Of a stretch of DNA of 64,000 bases, positions 61,986 through 64,000 are shown one piece after another. How positions within the stretch are numbered: the stretch's first letter is position 1; each line of letters begins with the position of its first letter. The stretch is from the NCBI GenBank assembly GCA_016710075.1, contig JADJLO010000023.1, forward strand, positions 62,001 through 126,000, read 5' to 3'. This DNA comes from Acidobacteriota bacterium (lineage in GTDB: Bacteria > Acidobacteriota > Blastocatellia > RBC074). A program made the position numbers and the translations under genes. The notes beneath the pieces were generated by a model. That model saw only the letters and a program-made list of their open reading frames with translations, did not search any database and was not told where the DNA came from.

Positions 61986-63530
61986 ATGAAACCAACATCC
62001 ATTATCACCCGGTTGATGATTGCGTTTGGGACAACCATGCTGGCCTTTGCTGTTGCTCCGCCATGCCTTGGGCAGGCGAAACCCGACGGCAGGCAGTTAG
62101 ATAAACAATGGGCGCAGTTTAGAGGCCTGAACGGGTCAGGAGTGAATAAACAGGCGCCCCCGGCCCAATTCGGCCCTGACAAGAATGTACGCTGGAAGAT
62201 ATCAACTCCAGTCGGCCACTCTTCACCTATCATCTGGAGCAATCACATTTTCCTGACCGGTTATGAACCGGAATCAAAGACCCTGTTGGCGCTGGCATAT
62301 CACGCGCGCACCGGGAAATTGCTATGGAAGCGGAATATTCCTGCGAGCGGCATCGAGAAAACCCATAAAGTCTCCAATCCAGCCACAAGCACTCGGTTAC
62401 GGACGGCGAACGCGTTTATTACTACTTTGCTTCAGCCGGCATCTTTGTCTTCAAGTTCGACGGAACGCCGGTTTGGAACTTCCCATTCCCAACCATAGAA
62501 ACCGCCAATGGCTCGGGCACCTCTCCGATAATCGCAGGTGAGCTGCTGGTGCTCAATCGCGATGAACTGGCGAAGGCAACGCTGATTGCGCTGGATCGCC
62601 GGACCGGCAAGGAAGTATGGAGATTTGTCAATAATGTCAATCCGCGAGGGCCAGGTGGGCAGAGTTATGCGACCCCGGTATTGTGGAAGGAAACATCGTG
62701 CTGCATCGGCGGGACGAGGTTGTCGCTCACAGCCTTGCGGACGGCACCCGCGTCTGGTGGGTGACTGTGCCATCGAGCGGAGCGGCAACGCCTGTCGCAA
62801 CGGATGACGCATTGTATGTTGCAACCTGGACTCTGGTCGGAGAACCTGACCAGCTCTTTCAGGGCCCGACATATGCGGAACTGCTGGCCAAAAATGACAA
62901 AAACAGAGACGGGATTCTCTCCCTTGAGGAATTTCCGGCCGATCTGCCTGCAATCGGCAGGCCCGGACTTGATCCGGTTTCAAGCGGCCCCCTGTTGTAC
63001 AAGCGAAATACCGCGCGCCTCGATCCAAACAAAGATGGAATAGTGAGCAGTGAAGAATGGTAGAGGCCCAGCAACAGACTGCCAAGGCATTAAAGGAACA
63101 CGGAATGATCGCTATTTCACCCGGAGCCCAGGGAAATGCAACTCTCACAAACATTCTCTGGAAAGAAGTCAGGGGCGTGCCGGAAGTCCCCTCACCTGTT
63201 CTGCTTGGCGACACAGTCTACATGGTTCGTAATGGCGGTACGCTGACAGCGATGAAGCGTGACTCCGGCAATGTGGTTTTCCGCTCACGCATCAACGCAG
63301 ATGGCCCATATTACTCTTCACTGGTTGCAGCCGGCGGCATGCTTCTGGCCTGCTCCGGTGAGGGCAAGGTAACCGTCATTCGTCCGGGTTCGGCACTTGA
63401 TATTGCCTATCAGGCGGATTTCGACGAGCAGATTTTTGCGACCCCGGCATTTGCAGGCGGCTTGATGTATCTTCGCACTGACCACCATCTTTATGCTTTC
63501 GGGGCCAATAACCAGGGATCCCGTAAATAG
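61986..63530 (+). pseudogene. PQQ-like propeller protein with EF-hands, three frameshifts
   Basis: Exported protein of about 515 residues: signal peptide (LMIAFGTTMLAFAVAPPCLG), then propeller blades (WAQFRGLNGSGVN, WKISTPVGHSSPIIW, TSPIIAGELLVL, SPVLLGDTVYMV, ATPAFAGGLMYLRT). Between blades sit two EF-hand loops, DKNRDGILSLEE and DPNKDGIVSSEE. Frames change near 62391, 62690 and 63060. Each is repaired by one base (CC for C: STPVTDGERVYYYF; GGG for GG: LWKGNIVLHRRDE; GGG for GG: EEWVEAQQQTAK). This style of secreted propeller with EF-hands is common in Planctomycetes and Acidobacteriota. It is distantly like the 21 kb PQQ gene. Confidence 0.82.
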
Positions 63531-63567
63531 ACTTCCAGCTTTGAGTGTCCCTTCGGGGTATATAGAC

Positions 63568-63640
63568 ATTACAGCATCAAAATACGAGCGGGACCACAGG
63601 CGTACCCGCCTGCAGTATTCGTTCGACCATTCCAAAACAG
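63568..63640. mobile_element. Remnant of the REP-core MITE-like element
   Basis: ATTACAGCATCAAAATACGAGCGGG and CACAGGCGTACCCGCCTGC match the left side of the 35 kb element, then jump to TTCGACCATTCCAAAA from its right side. It therefore looks like an internally deleted copy without terminal repeats. Confidence 0.6.
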
Positions 63641-63811
63641 GATGGAAATCATGCAAAAGGGCATACGGTTTTCGATGCCATTATCCTTTGAACTCCAGTT
63701 CGGTTACTCGATACAAAGACAAGCTCAACAGATTGTGAGTTATCGGCTTTCACCCTGATGAAATAAGCTGCACCGGTTGGCTGATCAGTGGACAAGTTCC
63801 CATTGATACTG

Positions 63812-64000
63812 TCACTTAACTTTGAGTTTGACCACGTTCGATGTTCTACCGTCAATTGTCACTGTCAAATCCACATCACCCCTGCCGGCTAATGACAGAG
63901 GAACCTGGAAGTTGACCTGATCGAGGCCGATGAACTGGTTCTGCGAACCGACAAATGAGGGCGTGATATCAGTACCACCCAGCGTCACTTTGGCTCCTCC
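63812..64000 (-). CDS. TIGR03437-type C-terminal domain protein, partial
   Basis: Frame open from the right edge to a TGA at 63812-63814, 62 residues. It reads VGSQNQFIGLDQVNFQVPLS, LAGRGDVDLTVTIDGRTSNV, matching the C-terminus of the giant SBBP protein (VGLDQTNVLIPRSLIGRGLVDFVMTIDG region). It is the end of another exported Acidobacteriota-type protein whose bulk lies beyond the window. Confidence 0.85.
   Translation of the reverse strand, partial: GGAKVTLGGTDITPSFVGSQNQFIGLDQVNFQVPLSLAGRGDVDLTVTIDGRTSNVVKLKVK

Overview
The window looks like a piece of an Acidobacteriota chromosome, probably Blastocatellia-like. The evidence is a giant SBBP-repeat protein ending in the TIGR03437-type domain that is abundant in that phylum, a second TIGR03437-type C-terminus at the right edge, LptD (so Gram-negative), a CarD-type regulator, S46 and M28 peptidases, PQQ-like propeller proteins and many Ser/Thr kinases and phosphatases. 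Base composition is mid-50s % GC by eye, with AT-rich intergenic gaps. No rRNA, CRISPR array, prophage or intact transposase was seen. There is one tRNA, the initiator tRNA-fMet.

Layout. 1-6.7 kb: 3' part of a TonB-dependent receptor, an ATP-grasp protein, a lipoprotein-like methyltransferase, a serine hydrolase and a DUF350 membrane protein. 6.8-10.6 kb: threonine operon asd-lysC-thrC on the minus strand. 11-16.7 kb: one very large SBBP/cohesin-like/dockerin-like/TIGR03437 secreted protein. 17-22.4 kb: secreted hypothetical, DinB-like, PhoX-like and PQQ-propeller genes. 22.6-28.7 kb: a receiver-PAS-PAS-histidine kinase, rsgA, a phosphohexomutase with a small FtsB-like protein, and carD. 28.9-35 kb: lptD, a double zinc-finger protein, a small HTH protein, an aminotransferase and argH. 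35.4-45 kb: a secreted protein, a Ser/Thr kinase fused to a formylglycine-generating-enzyme-like domain, gpmA, a divergent gpmI, a GT9 glycosyltransferase and a broken S46 peptidase. 45.4-50.6 kb: tsaD, a membrane SpoIIE-type phosphatase, and a sugar nucleotidyltransferase with a second phosphohexomutase. 50.8-57.8 kb: a minus-strand cluster rodA/ftsW - PP2C phosphatase - Ser/Thr kinase with SH3 - FHA protein - hypothetical, parallel in content to the actinobacterial fhaA-pstP-rodA-pknB locus. 58.4-64 kb: M28 peptidase, mutM, tRNA-fMet, a PQQ-propeller protein with EF-hands, and the partial TIGR03437 gene.

Two things stand out across the whole window. First, about 13 genes, including housekeeping ones (asd, rsgA, tsaD), are split by roughly 20 single-base shifts. 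Most restore a family-like reading frame if one base is added to a short homopolymer, so they look like consensus sequencing errors more than true pseudogenes. I therefore describe these loci as single genes. Second, the intergenic DNA holds several families of palindromic or short tandem repeats. One family shares a terminal inverted repeat beginning CTGATACTGTYGGC around two unrelated palindromic cores, like MITEs. Another is arrays of 7-bp units that begin just after stop codons and appear in mirror image between converging genes.
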